From Dictyocoela muelleri (taxonomy: Eukaryota > Microsporidia), in NCBI GenBank assembly GCA_016256075.1, contig SDVU01000774.1, forward strand, positions 1 through 10,620: 10,620 bases of DNA, written 5' to 3'. Numbering within the stretch: position 1 is the first letter of the stretch; each line of letters starts with the position of its first letter. A model generated the notes under the pieces. It had not been told where the DNA came from and searched no databases. It saw only the letters and a list, made by a program, of their open reading frames with translations. The translations under genes were made by a program, and so were the position numbers. Shown here piece by piece: positions 1 through 6,776 of the stretch.

Positions 1-187
1 GACCCTTTTTATTTTTTTAAATATCAATTTTTGATAATAAATTTTATTAATAAAATAATTAAAACCGTGACCCTACAAATAATGTACCCTCTAATTTATT
101 AATAAAAAAAAATAAATTTTTTGATAATGAATTAATGAATAAATTTTTTTTGAAAATTTTAGTTGAATTTTTTTATTTATTAATAAT
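1..187. repeat. Left arm of a long inverted repeat pair
   Basis: The reverse complement of this stretch matches 816-1000 at roughly 85-90% by eye, including an exact shared 20-mer, AAAACCGTGACCCTACAAAT (61-80 here, opposite strand near 919-938). The arm starts at the window edge, at the point equivalent to a G-run inside the right arm, so it probably continues outside the window. Before the SINE insertion the arms were about 160 bp apart, which gives a non-autonomous foldback or long-TIR DNA element. Bases 188-346 between the arm and the SINE are AT-rich with nothing recognisable. The family is not known. Adjacency to a MULE remnant and the long TIRs make a MULE-type element a reasonable guess. 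Confidence 0.75.
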
Positions 188-346
188 GTTTTTTAATTTT
201 AAACATTAATTTATATTCAATTAAATAATTAACAATAGCGACACATATAACGGTAATATTGGAGAACCAACCAAAAAAAATTAACAGCGAAATAATAAAA
301 TTAGTTAATTGGTTTAAAAATTTAAAATTAAAAAACATTATTAATA

Positions 347-815
347 TATATAATATTATATTACATGCTGACAACATCCATAGCTGCAAACCCGGAGAGT
401 TGTCTCCTACCGTGGTCTGTAACATTTGGTTCTTGGTGTTCTAATAATACGTCACTTTCTAAGCTACCCAGAAGTCAAGCTGTATACGCGATTTTCGTTT
501 TATCAATGACTCAGCAGGATACAGGTAATTAGTAGCTTTTCATGAATTTAAATTTTTCACTACTTTTTGCCGAGATGCGTCGCCGCACTCATCCCCTCAC
601 CTAAGAGAGTCCCTTCTGCTTCATTTTCATATACAACCAAGTCTTAATCAGCTATACCACACTGAAACAACTGTATGTTTTTACTATAATTATATAGTTT
701 TTGACCGCTTAATGTCATTCCCTGATTATTTATTAAAGAGTTACGACAGCGGATTCGAATTATGATACTCAAATTTTACATTCAAGAGTGTTAACCATTG
801 AGCTATCGGGCCAAA
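347..815 (-). mobile_element. tRNA-headed SINE-like element, copy 1 (complete)
   Basis: Read on the minus strand, the element opens with a tRNA-like head. Its A box is TAGCTCAATGG (795-805), a perfect match to TRGYNNARYGG. Its B box is AATTCGAATCC (751-761), close to GGTTCGANNCC. A roughly 380-bp body follows, ending near CAGCATGTAATAT with an AT-rich tail. The same body recurs at 9286-9650 (+) and 10168-10519 (-). The best conserved parts are the block around GAGTGCGGCG, the stretch ACTAATTACCTG, and GGGTAGCTTAG with the following GTGACGT. ATTATTAATA lies on both sides (337-346 and 816-825) and is a good 10-bp target-site duplication, though AT-richness weakens this. No poly(A) tail or reading frame is seen. 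At about 470 bp it is long for a SINE, so a partner LINE supplying the 3' end is inferred, not seen. Confidence 0.8.
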
Positions 816-1103
816 ATTATTAATAAATAAAAAAATCAAACTAAAATTTTCAAAAAATTTTATTCATTAATTCATTATTAAAAAATTGATTTTTTTATTA
901 ATAAATTAGGGGGGTTTATTTGTAGGGTCACGGTTTTAATTATTTTATTTATAAAAATTATTGTCAAAAATTTATTTTTCTCTTAATAAAAAGGGGGGGG
1001 GCGCTATTTGTCGTGAGGCTCTTAATTAATTTTTAATTTCAAAAATTGATTTTTTTAAATTTCAAATTTAATTTGATAGGGGGTCAGTATTTGCAGGGGA
1101 ACA
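816..1103. repeat. Right inverted arm made of ~85-bp tandem units
   Basis: Bases 816-1000 are the inverted partner of 1-187. Within and beyond this arm a unit recurs with G-runs at 909-914, 993-1001 and 1079-1083, a spacing of 84 and 86 bp. Each G-run is followed by a TATTTG-type motif (TTATTTGTAGGG, TATTTGTCGTG, TATTTGCAGGGG) and then about 60 bp of T/A-rich sequence. The last unit runs directly into the C-terminal end of the MULE transposase remnant. Tandem units inside long TIRs are known from foldback and some Mutator-like elements. The link between this arm and the neighbouring MULE is inferred from position only. Confidence 0.65.
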
Positions 1104-2000
1104 TTATATGTCGTAACATTTTATATCATTTTGATATATTTTTTTAATCTTTTCAAATTTAGAATATACTTTTTCACTAGTAACATAAGATAAAAGCATA
1201 ATAAGTATTACCATTTTCCTAAAGTTGTAATCATTTTTGTAATCAAGTTTCATATTTAATTGTTGTATTTTTCGCCATTTATTTGGGTAAAATGAAAATA
1301 ACAACCTGATATCTTTAAATAATTAAAATTTATTTTAAGAGAAGAAATTAATGCATTTTCAAAATCGGTTATAATATATCCATCATAATTTACAATTTTT
1401 TCTGAAATATGTTTAAAATAACATTATAGAATATATATTTCTTTTTTTCATAAATTCATACACTATAAGTATACGTTTATTAAAAAATGTTGCATGTAGT
1501 GCTAATAGTTGTTCAAAACCTCTAGGGGCAGCTCAAAAAGTAGCATCACACAAAAGGCAATTTGTACTATTAATAAGATTTAAATGTTCATCTCGATAGA
1601 AAATTAAAATTATACGATCATCGCCTTTTCCAGTATCTACTTTCAAAAAGAGATCTCCATTATGTGTATATTTATAGATCTCTAATATATCTTCACTATA
1701 ACTGTTTATAGGATTAAATGATTCTCTTCGTAACTTTGTATAATAATCTCTTAAGTTGTCAATGTTTTCTATTTTTTTTATTTTGACTAGAATTTATTGT
1801 TTCTTTTAAAAAATTTTTTCAAAAGTCTCATCAGTCTCAATTGCCGATTTCTTTATTTATCAATTAATCTTTTCCTCATTATTTTATACGTATATTTTTC
1901 GTGATAATGACTTTTTCCTTTAATACAGTTTCAATTATTGTATCAGTATGAATTCTACCCGTGCATGAATGATTTGCACACTTCCATGATATAAATTTTT
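1104..2000 (-). pseudogene. Decayed Mutator-like (MULE) transposase with FLYWCH-like zinc finger
   Basis: Translating the minus strand in pieces gives a MULE transposase in the correct order. The N-terminal part (about 1900-1990) reads FISWKCANHSCTGRIHTD and then HYH in another frame, the C..C..H.H pattern of a FLYWCH finger. Next come LINSTNCLLCDATF (catalytic D, near 1537-1560), APRGFEQLLALHATFF, IITDFENALISS (second D, near 1355-1370), CYFHFTQ (near 1289-1305), and WRKIQQLNMKLDY leading to the end at 1104. The enzyme would cut and paste a Mutator-superfamily transposon. It is dead: there are in-frame stops in the N-terminal third, a stop straight after DATF, a frameshift between LIVYEFMKKR and the second D motif, and another between FHFTQ and WRKIQ. 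At about 300 residues it is shorter than typical MULE enzymes. MULEs with FLYWCH fingers are common in animals. The family call is firm; the exact N-terminus is not. Confidence 0.85.
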
Positions 2001-2006
2001 CGGAGC

Positions 2007-2166
2007 AATCCTATTATGAGGCCCTCTTTTCAAGGCCTTTAAAATTTTTAAAAAAAATAATATTTTAAATGAATAAAAAAATAAAATAATAGCAAATTAA
2101 TTGAAACATTAGATGTTTCGGATCATGCCTATTATATCCCCGAAGTATCATGCCTATTATATCCCC
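2007..2166 (+). repeat. Short Merlin-like fragments and duplicated 20-bp motif
   Basis: Bases 2007-2030 repeat the sequence at the start of the decayed Merlin reading frame (AATCCTATTATGAGGCCC also occurs on the minus strand ending near 3741). Bases 2103-2141 resemble that element's C-terminal end (GAAACATTAGAT before ATGCCTATTATATCCCC, compared with GAAACATTGGATA before ATGCCTATTTTATCCCC on the minus strand of 2862-2896). Both lie on the plus strand in the same order as in the element, so this looks like an internally deleted second copy in opposite orientation. The motif ATCATGCCTATTATATCCCC occurs twice here (2122-2141 and 2147-2166), followed by a C-run. The similarity is short and AT-rich, so the deletion-copy reading is tentative. 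Confidence 0.4.
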
Positions 2167-2257
2167 CCCCCCAAAAAAAAATCAATTAAATATACAATTA
2201 TGTGTTCGATTGAGTTCATTATGAGATTAACCCTGTCAGCAGATGATGAGAGGCTTA

Positions 2258-2622
2258 TAAATTTTCGGTTCTCCAGCGGGTTAGAGCACCCCTCTCTCAG
2301 ATTTGTAAGTATTAATTGGTAAGAGTATAGAGTATGTTTTTTATTTCAAATAAGATTTAAATCTCAAGATAAATCCATATATATATGATTAATAATAAAA
2401 ATTCGAAGATATATAGACATTTACTAAATTTAGTGTTTAATACCAAATTTAGTAAACCTCTATATATCTTCAAATTTTTATTAATAATCATATATATATA
2501 TATGGATTTATCTTGAGATTTAAATCTTATTTGAAATAAATTGCATACTCTATTCTCTTACCAATTAAGGCTTACAAATCTGAGGGAGGGGGTGCTATAA
2601 CCCGCTGGAGAAAAAATTTTCT
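2258..2622. repeat. 365-bp near-perfect palindrome (foldback)
   Basis: The left arm (about 2258-2431) and right arm (about 2445-2622) are inverted copies around a short centre near 2438. The arms share long identical runs, such as ATTTCAAATAAGATTTAAAT and its complement. They differ mainly by a 4-bp AT-dinucleotide length change (10 bases of AT repeat in the left arm, 14 in the right) and scattered substitutions. The outer part of each arm contains CCAGCGGGTTAGAGCACC or a near copy, which resembles the D-arm and A-box region of a tRNA. A transcript through this region would fold into a very long hairpin. It may be a foldback MITE or an inverted duplication of a tRNA-derived repeat. No protein similarity is seen. 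Bases 2623-2835 beyond it hold only low-complexity sequence. Confidence 0.8.
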
Positions 2623-2837
2623 TCATGAATATCGTCTAATTCGCCATGAGAGAAATTTGTAAGGGATTCTCTCATACATGTCTATCAATAAGTACAAGAA
2701 GACATATGATGGATATGCATGAAGAAGACCAACAGAAGGTGTTTTAGATGTTAAAAATACGTGCAAATAAGAAAAAAAACTTTTTTGCGTTTTTAATTAA
2801 ATTTTTATATTTTTTTTTTTTTTTTAAAATTTTTAAT

Positions 2838-2879
2838 ATCATGCCTATTATATCCCCCTGAGGGGGATAAAATAGGCAT
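2838..2879. repeat. Hairpin built from the ATGCCTATTATATCCCC motif
   Basis: The third direct copy of ATCATGCCTATTATATCCCC (2838-2857) faces an inverted near copy, GGGGGATAAAATAGGCAT (2862-2879), separated by a few bases. It lies at the C-terminal boundary of the Merlin remnant. It could be the terminal inverted repeat of a Merlin-type element sitting head to head with another end, but no matching opposite terminus was found near 3740-4090. Confidence 0.6.
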
Positions 2880-3740
2880 TATCCAATGTTTCTTCATTAT
2901 ATTCCTTTTGAATCATAAAAAAATTGATAAATGGCCTTATTAGACTAATTGTTCGACAACGAGGTGGTATAAAGCCCTTTAAAGCACACCGATTTTCTCA
3001 TATAGTATTTTTATAGGCTCCGGTTCTTGATCTACAAAAGATATAGAATGATTTGCTGTAAAATGAGTATATTCAAAACTTTTTACATTCATATATCCTC
3101 TCCAGCAATCGCTTATTATTATCGAACCTGGCTTAATATATTTTCTAATAAATCTAATTACTGTTTCTTGATTTTTATTTTTCACCTCTTGAAAGACTAT
3201 TAACCCCTCTCTAGTCTTTTCGTTAGACCCAACAACCCATGCTCTTTCTACTCTATGGCCTCGATTATATTTTCTTTTTTTCAAATTTAGATTCATCAAT
3301 TTACACAATGACATTCTCACCGCCAATCATTATATCATTTTTTTCAATACATTCTGAAAGAGCTTCACTCATTACATCAATTTTTTTTTTACAGTATCTT
3401 TATTGATACCTGTAATATAACTTATTTGTATCTTTTTCAAACCTATATACCAAAAATATATTACCTGAGACAAAATATATAGATATATCTTTTTTATTTT
3501 AACGAGTTTACTAGAAACAAAAGGCTTAGTTTTCCTACATCTTTTAGAAGTACATCGTATATAAAATTTGTTTGAATGTTTAAAAGAAAGCCCCCCTAAA
3601 CAAAATTCACATATTTTAGAAGATAACTTATTATAAATAATCTCTTTAAATATATTTTTAGATTCTTCAAAACTGATTTTTTCATTAAAAAAGGGTTGTA
3701 AAAATAAAGACCTTCAAGGGGGCCTCATAATAGGATTTAA
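2880..3740 (-). pseudogene. Decayed Merlin (IS1595/ISXO2-like) transposase
   Basis: On the minus strand the likely start codon is at 3728-3726. The order of parts is a CEFC zinc-knuckle half (near 3600-3611), CTSKRCRKTKPFVSS (near 3525-3560), a helix-turn-helix-like stretch, IGGENVIV then IDESKF (catalytic D, 3283-3300), KRKYNRGHRVERAWVVG, SDCWRGY (second D, near 3090-3113) and HFTANHSISFVD. This order and these motifs are diagnostic of the ISXO2-like DDE domain of Merlin transposases. The gene is broken: a stop at codon 5, a TAA (3301-3303) where the family has the Glu of VEIDES, a one-base expansion of an A-run (T-run 3275-3281) that shifts frame right after IDESKFE, and a further shift near 2990. 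The third catalytic residue seems lost, as IKILYEKIG stands where the family has IE. The C-terminal tail KGFIPPRCRT is in another frame. Confidence 0.87.
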
Positions 3741-3930
3741 CCAAATTTTTCTTTTTGATGTTTTCTACATATTGATATTCATCATATATTATTTTTATTT
3801 TGTTTCTCAGAGTTTTTGGTATCTCAATTTTTTTCATAAGGGGTTTCGAAGACTTTCCGGAAAACTCGACGAAACGAAATCCGAAAACTCTCCTTCGGAG
3901 AGATTCTGGATTGCTTAATTTTTTATACAT
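3685..3930 (-). CDS. Unassigned 81-codon ORF overlapping the Merlin start
   Basis: The frame begins MYKKLSNPESLRRRV and runs into the Merlin region in a different frame from the transposase. The first 30 residues are encoded by sequence clearly richer in GC than its surroundings, with a small hairpin CTCTCC-TTC-GGAGAG at 3888-3902. The C-terminal half is lysine- and tyrosine-rich. I recognise no domain. It may be a leftover of the Merlin element's 5' region, a fragment of another element, or chance. No promoter or start context supports expression. Bases 3931-4093 upstream hold nothing recognisable. Confidence 0.2.
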   Translation of the reverse strand: MYKKLSNPESLRRRVFGFRFVEFSGKSSKPLMKKIEIPKTLRNKIKIIYDEYQYVENIKKKNLVKSYYEAPLKVFIFTTLF

Positions 3931-4379
3931 GATAATTTACATTTATTTTACTGGACCAAGAGTGTAAAACACGCAGTCCACCATAGTTTCTTGTGCGGGC
4001 CACGAGTTTATTTAAACCTGCATTTTTATTTCTACCTATAAACAGTTATTTTTTAATAAATAAAATATAAAATATAATTTTTGGACACTTACAATTATGA
4101 TACGATTAAAAAAATATAAGCCGATCCAAAAAATATAAGCCGATTTATAAAAATAAAAAAACTGACCTCCCTATTAATTTTTAAAAGAAATTTATAGGGC
4201 AATTTGGCAAACATATCTTTCGTAATTGTGTTTCTCATTTTTATAGACACCTTTTTGCATTGTCATAGACACCTTTTCGCAAATTTATAGTCCAATTTTG
4301 CCGATTTATAGATTATCCGTGAAATACGCCCGGATTAATTAATTTTTAACATAGAATTTATACCATTATTCTTTATAAA

Positions 4380-4855
4380 TTTTTTTTAACCCTCTTTTTT
4401 TAGCCATTATTTATTAGCCATTATTTATTATCCCTCATTTTTTGATCATTATTTTTCAGCTGTTATTTTTTAACCTAATTTTTTTAGCAAAGGTTAAAAA
4501 ATGTAGGTTAAAAAATAAATGCTAAAAAATAAGGGTCAAAAAATGAGGACTTAGAAATACGTGCAAGAAATATTGGCTAAGAAAATGGAGGTTAAAAAAT
4601 AGGGCCAAAGAATAATGGTTAAAATTAGGGTTTAAAAAATATGTTTAAAAATAGAGACAAAAATAAGTAATATAAAATGCGGTTAAAAAATAAAGGTTAA
4701 AAAAATGACTAAAAATGGTTAAAAAATAGGGGATAAAAATAAAATCTAAAGAATAGGGTCTAAGAAATAAGGGCTAAGAAATAATGCTGAGAAAACAAGG
4801 GTTAAAAATAAGGGCTGTAGAATAATGGTTAAAGAAAAGGGTTAAAAATTAATTA
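4380..4855. repeat. Degenerate tandem block of GGTTAAAAAATA-type units
   Basis: Units of about 14-18 bp built on GGTTAAAAAATA, GCTAAAAAATAAGG and GGTCAAAAAATGAGG fill about 4496-4855. Their reverse complement (TTATTTTTTAACC, TAGCCATTATTTATT) fills about 4380-4490. The orientation flips near 4493, so the block can fold on itself with a short left arm and a longer right arm. It lies between the inner inverted pair of the surrounding element, and its units are irregular. Confidence 0.65.
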
Positions 4856-5060
4856 ATATAATCGAATTTCACCGATAATATATAACTCAGGCAAAATGCT
4901 CTATAAATTTTATAAAAAGCCGAGGTCTTCTATCGAAAGATGCCCAAGTCAAAGATAGCTACCTTGGACAATAATTTTTTAAAAAATAAAAATAATTTTA
5001 AATAAATTTGAAAAATTTTAATAAAAAAATTTATTTTAAAAAATAACTTTTTAAATTTTT

Positions 5061-5365
5061 GTTCTAACCATCCTTACACACACCTTTCTGAAAAAAATCG
5101 TAAACTACGCATTATGGCTTTAGCAAATGAATTTTTTTATAGTCTTATATACGTATTCTAAAATAAGTTTTTAATATAAGCCGATATTACCTATTTTGGT
5201 AAATTTTAGATTTTCCCCGAAATCTACAAAACTTTGTAATATTTTATTAAATTAAAAACTTATTTTTACAATATGTATATAAGACTATAAAAAATTTCCT
5301 TTGCTAAAGCCATATTGCGTAGTTTAGGATATTTTTTTAGAGGGGTGTGCAAGGGAAGTTAAAAC
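5061..5365. mobile_element. 305-bp foldback MITE nested in the larger element
   Basis: The left arm (5061-5179) and right arm (5248-5365) are inverted copies with long matching runs, such as AAACTACGCA followed closely by ATGGCTTTAGCAAA, and TATAGTCTTATATA. The outer ends also correspond (left CTTACACACACCT, right CTTGCACACCCCT read outward-in). The spacer of about 68 bp contains another small inverted repeat (TAGATTT/AAATCTA, 5207-5226), so most of the unit can fold. No reading frame is present, and no target-site duplication is obvious. Confidence 0.75.
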
Positions 5366-5450
5366 CTATAATTTATCGATTTCAATGAAAAATATTATTA
5401 ATATTTTTATAGTCACGTGTTATTTTTATTCAAAAATCATTTTTTTGGTT

Positions 5451-5508
5451 TTCTATCGAAAGATGCCCAATTATTTTTTAAAAAATAATTGGGCATCTTT
5501 CGATAGAA
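5451..5508. repeat. Perfect 58-bp palindrome without a loop
   Basis: Bases 5451-5479 (TTCTATCGAAAGATGCCCAA and nine more bases) are followed directly by their exact reverse complement, 5480-5508. The same 20-mer also occurs as a direct copy near 4927-4946. The palindrome sits just inside the right terminal repeat of the large element. Long perfect palindromes with no spacer are unstable in many replication systems, so it may be young or an assembly artefact. Confidence 0.9.
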
Positions 5509-5989
5509 GACCCAAAAGGTGTCTATGAAAATGCTAAAAAGCGTCTATAAAAATGAGAAACCATGTATTGAAAGATATGCCGACTAAATTGCATTAATAA
5601 ATTTCTTAACAAATTGAACAGAGGCTTTATTTTTTTAATTTTTATGAAGCGGCTTATATTTTTTAATCGGCTTATTTTTTTTTAATCGGCCTATAATGGG
5701 AAATGTCTTAAATTTTTATAATGCTTAAGTTTTATGCTATGTAAATTTATGTATTTTTTCAAGAACATATAGCTGTGAACTATGCCTTTAATGTTCGCAA
5801 CTAAATAAAAACTTGTTATATCAAAGGTTTCAGAAAAAATTTAGTCATCTATTATTAAGTCTTCTTTATCAAGGGAAATGTTCCCTACTTCGACTGACTT
5901 ATAGGAAAAAAGAATCTATTATAGGCTTTAAGATGAAATAAAAATTATTATTTCGTTAATAAATATTCACTGAAAAAATCCATAACTTT

Positions 5990-6113
5990 CATTAAATTTG
6001 AAAAAAATGGATTAAATTTTATAAAAAACTTTGTCAAATTTCTTTTTATGTAGCCTGCGATAAAAATTTTCAATAAATATGGCCTTCTATCCTAAATGAG
6101 TTTGACACCCCTG
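5990..6113 (-). mobile_element. One end of a hAT transposon
   Basis: On the minus strand, the sequence beginning at 6113 reads CAGGGGTGTCAAACTCATTT and then AGG. This is the characteristic terminus of a widespread hAT group. It is followed by a GGCC motif and GGCTACATAAAAAGAAATTT, which also recalls the subterminal region of these elements (GGGCCGCATAAAA-type repeats). The opposite end was not found upstream, so the element is truncated or its other end has decayed. The inner limit given is arbitrary. Bases 5698-5989 show no gene or recognisable repeat. Confidence 0.7.
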
Positions 6114-6776
6114 TACTAGATGATTAACTTTCTTTTTAACAGAACTAGAACTTTCTTTTTACTAAACGATTAACTTTCTTCCTAGACTATTAGTTTCTTT
6201 TTATTAGACGATTAACTTTCTTTTTAATAGAACTATACTTTCTTTTTAATATACGATTAGCTTTCTTTTTAATAGAACTATTATTTCCTTTTAAATAGAC
6301 GATTACCTTTTTTGTTAATGGATTATTACTAGGGCCGGAAAAAAAATCGGTTTTGTAAAAAAAACATATTTAAAACTTTACTCTCTTGATTGTAAAATAC
6401 ATGATAAATAATCAAAAAACCATCAATTCTAATTATCTCAGATAGCCCTACAGTTTATAAGGTAATACAATGTCTCAAATACATTTTTTTTCGACGGTTT
6501 TTTACAAAACCAGATTTTTTTCCGGGTCTGATCTATAACTTTCTTTTTAAAAGAACTTATACTTTATTTTTACTAGGCGGTTAACTTTCTTTTTAATAGA
6601 CGATTACCTTACTTTTTAATGTTATGCTAACTTTATTTTTAATAGGCTATTACCTCCCTCTTAATAGACGACCAACTTTTTTTTAATAAACTATTAACTT
6701 TATTCTAAATAGACGATTAATTTTCTTATTAATAGATTATTACTTTCTTTTAGACATAATTATTCTTTCTTATTTA
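6114..6776. repeat. Degenerate ~22-bp minisatellite, interrupted by a MITE
   Basis: Units resembling ACGATTAACTTTCTTTTTAA alternate with units resembling AACTATACTTTCTTTTTAAT across 6114-6330 and again across 6535-6776. Units vary in length and sequence, so the array is old. A separate 200-bp sequence (6331-6529) splits it. The array starts immediately beside the hAT terminus at 6113. One strand is strongly pyrimidine-rich. Confidence 0.85.
6331..6529. mobile_element. ~200-bp hAT-like MITE inside the minisatellite
   Basis: The left end begins AGGGCCGGAAAAAAAATCGG (preceded by T). The right end, read on the other strand, begins AGACCCGGAAAAAAATCTGG. Both continue with TTTTGTAAAAAA, so about 33 bp of terminal inverted repeat match at nearly 90%. 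The (T/C)AGGGCCGG start is typical of hAT elements. There is no coding potential. An 8-bp target-site duplication expected for hAT could not be defined, because the flanking minisatellite units are themselves similar. Confidence 0.75.

Larger units (their letters stand above)
4094..5697. mobile_element. Non-autonomous DNA element with 185-bp terminal inverted repeats
   Basis: The left end (4094-4278) and right end (5514-5697) are inverted copies at roughly 75% by eye. Shared blocks include AAAAAATATAAGCCG, TTTCTCATTTTTATAGAC and CATAGACACCTTTT. The subterminal ATAAGCCGAT motif occurs twice in the left arm, with counterparts in the right. The interior has no open reading frame of note. Instead it holds further inverted repeats: a second pair (about 4310-4349 against 4847-4885), an A-rich tandem block, a 305-bp foldback MITE and a 58-bp palindrome. 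No clear target-site duplication was found. Long TIRs with a non-coding interior fit a foldback or MULE-derived element. The superfamily is not established. Confidence 0.75.

Noticed and set aside
180-444. Two overlapping ORFs (180-425 minus, 259-444 plus)
   Set aside because: They cover AT-rich spacer and the tail of SINE copy 1, overlap each other on opposite strands, and their products resemble nothing.
2268-2300. Genuine tRNA gene in the palindrome arm
   Set aside because: Only a D-arm/A-box-like segment is present. No acceptor stem, anticodon arm or B box could be assembled.
2113-2322. 69-codon ORF on the plus strand
   Set aside because: It runs through the duplicated 20-bp motif, a C-run and the left arm of the palindrome. 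The repeats explain it and no protein family is recognisable.
4380-4855. CRISPR-like array
   Set aside because: The units are short, degenerate and contiguous without unique spacers, and the genome is eukaryotic.
4094-5697. Polinton or other virus-like element suggested by the long terminal inverted repeats
   Set aside because: There is no coding sequence of any kind between the repeats, so nothing supports a virus-like family.
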